Positions 63,271 to 64,000 of a stretch of DNA of 64,000 bases are shown here, in pieces. The DNA is from Firmicutes bacterium UBA1422. Its GTDB lineage: Bacteria > Bacillota > Clostridia > Peptostreptococcales > Anaerovoracaceae. Under the pieces are notes generated by a model. The model was not told the DNA's origin. It was given only the letters and a program-made list of their open reading frames with translations, and made no database searches. Within the stretch, counting starts at the first letter, position 1; the number at the start of each line of letters is the position of its first letter. The position numbers and the translations under genes are program-made. The DNA lies in NCBI GenBank assembly GCA_002304835.1, contig DBPK01000028.1:11147-75146 (forward strand). The letters run 5' to 3'.

Positions 63271-64000
63271 CTATTTTGAAGATGCTGTGCCGGTGCCTGC
63301 TCCCATACCCGGTAACCTTATTATCGCCACAGTTTTTCTGCTGCCTATTCCTCCTACTATGACGCCTGTGCTGTAATCGGAGGCATGTATGATTTTCCCG
63401 TTTCCGTAATAAATGGCAACATGGGTTATTCTCCTCACACTGCCGCTCCTGGAAAACATTACTATATCTCCCGGTTTGGCTTTTTTTATGTTCCTTCCGA
63501 TATTGTACTTTTTATACTTGCTGTATGTGGTGCGTCCCATTCTGGGAACTTTTTTTACTTTCGCTCCGCTGTTCTTGTACACCCAGTATACAAATCCGCT
63601 ACAGTCAAATGATTTGGGCCCGGTGCCTCCGTATCTGTATCTGGCTCCCAGTTTTGATTCTGCTTTTTTGATTATTTTTCCTGCATTTGTTTTCCAGAAT
63701 CCGGCACTTCTTACGATTTTCCCGGATTTTGTTTTTGCGGATAAGGTTTTTGAATATTTGCTGTATACCTTTTTGTTGCCTGAATAATAATAGGCTTTTA
63801 TCCTGTACTTGTATGTTTTGTTTTTCTTTAGCTTTTTGTTTGTATAGCTTGTAGCCTTTGCTTTTTTTATCGTCTTGATCTTTACATATTTCTTTCCCTT
63901 GGCTCTGTAGATCACATATCCGTCCGCATCATTTACAACATTCCATTTGATTACTACAGATGTTTTGCCGGTGGATTTTACCTTCAGTATGGGAGGACCA
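63271..64000 (-). CDS. NlpC/P60 cell-wall hydrolase with fibronectin type III-like domain (5' end outside window)
   Basis: The open frame continues to the window edge, so about 243 C-terminal residues are seen. The first part (to about residue 100) is a fibronectin III-like domain (VVIKWNVVNDADGYVIYRA, then YKYRIKAYY). Next comes the NlpC/P60 peptidase domain: Cys in FDCSGFVYW, His in RITHVAIYYGNG and the third residue in IIHASDY. It is Lys/Tyr-rich, as common in secreted clostridial proteins. Such enzymes cleave peptide crosslinks in peptidoglycan. The signal peptide is presumably upstream of the window. Confidence 0.88.
   Translation of the reverse strand, partial: GPPILKVKSTGKTSVVIKWNVVNDADGYVIYRAKGKKYVKIKTIKKAKATSYTNKKLKKNKTYKYRIKAYYYSGNKKVYSKYSKTLSAKTKSGKIVRSAGFWKTNAGKIIKKAESKLGARYRYGGTGPKSFDCSGFVYWVYKNSGAKVKKVPRMGRTTYSKYKKYNIGRNIKKAKPGDIVMFSRSGSVRRITHVAIYYGNGKIIHASDYSTGVIVGGIGSRKTVAIIRLPGMGAGTGTASSK

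Noticed and set aside
1..64000. tRNA, rRNA, prophage or insertion sequence
   Set aside because: No tRNA-like cloverleaf, rRNA sequence, transposase, integrase or phage structural gene was recognised on either strand.

Overview
The window reads as a chromosomal segment of a strictly anaerobic Gram-positive bacterium of class Clostridia. A member of the Peptostreptococcales/Anaerovoracaceae-like lineages is my guess from gene content; no rRNA is present to settle it. Evidence for Clostridia: a T-box-controlled valS, a clostridial-order rnf operon (C-D-G-E-A-B), a single-chain pyruvate:ferredoxin oxidoreductase, an Ech-type NiFe hydrogenase with its Hyp maturation genes, formate-THF ligase with FchA, and strong AGGAGG ribosome sites. 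Nearly all genes lie on the minus strand; the exceptions are the NSS transporter (5.8-7.4 kb), the NusG-II/Gx pair (13.4-14.2 kb) and the cysteine desulfidase (55.4-56.7 kb).

Layout. 1-5540: hydrogenase maturation operon hypF-ybaK-hypC-hypD-hypE, followed by uvsE, which is cut by the window edge. 5666-7420: NSS-family Na+-dependent transporter interrupted by an in-frame TAG, its MetS-like small subunit and a terminator. 7420-9444: visibly AT-richer accessory patch with short repeats, an alpha/beta hydrolase and a TetR regulator with a likely self-operator. 9494-24826: energy block with pyruvate:ferredoxin oxidoreductase (nifJ), NusG-II/Gx genes, the six-gene Rnf complex and the six-gene Ech hydrogenase, so reduced ferredoxin is made and spent within 15 kb. 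24863-41014: a tightly packed 12-gene housekeeping operon (valS, folC, lipid kinase, GNAT, plsX, rnc, smc, ftsY, der, plsY, gpsA, miaB), headed by a promoter and a T-box leader. 41093-49538: MMPL/RND exporter with its partner, a LarC1-only gene, an M28 peptidase lipoprotein, an unknown lipoprotein and a deoxyinosine glycosylase. 49548-52044: mrp-larB-hypA-membrane protein operon, a second nickel-related locus. 52052-56728: GntR regulator with an NhaC-type transporter and M42 aminopeptidase, divergent from a cysteine desulfidase. 56694-60772: tetrahydrofolate C1 operon metF-fhs-fchA-folD, the methyl-branch steps of the Wood-Ljungdahl pathway. 60831-64000: rnhB, ylqF, rplS with an unusual acidic tail, and a partial NlpC/P60 hydrolase with a fibronectin-like domain.

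How it fits together. NifJ supplies reduced ferredoxin. Rnf can pass it to NAD+ and Ech can pass it to protons, each conserving energy as an ion gradient. HypA, C, D, E and F here build the Ech NiFe centre, but HypB is not in the window. The folate C1 genes could use the same reductant pool for acetogenesis, or serve serine/glycine/formate metabolism. Cysteine desulfidase, two aminopeptidases and several amino-acid-type transporters suggest peptide and amino-acid use.

The points most worth a second look are the side-by-side Rnf and Ech systems with a doubled EchF ferredoxin, the TAG-interrupted transporter, the palindrome abutting the nifJ promoter, the acidic tail on ribosomal protein L19 and the dispersed, apparently incomplete nickel-enzyme genes. 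I found no convincing tRNA, rRNA, CRISPR array, insertion sequence or prophage. All motif, promoter and hairpin calls were made by eye; no database search was run.
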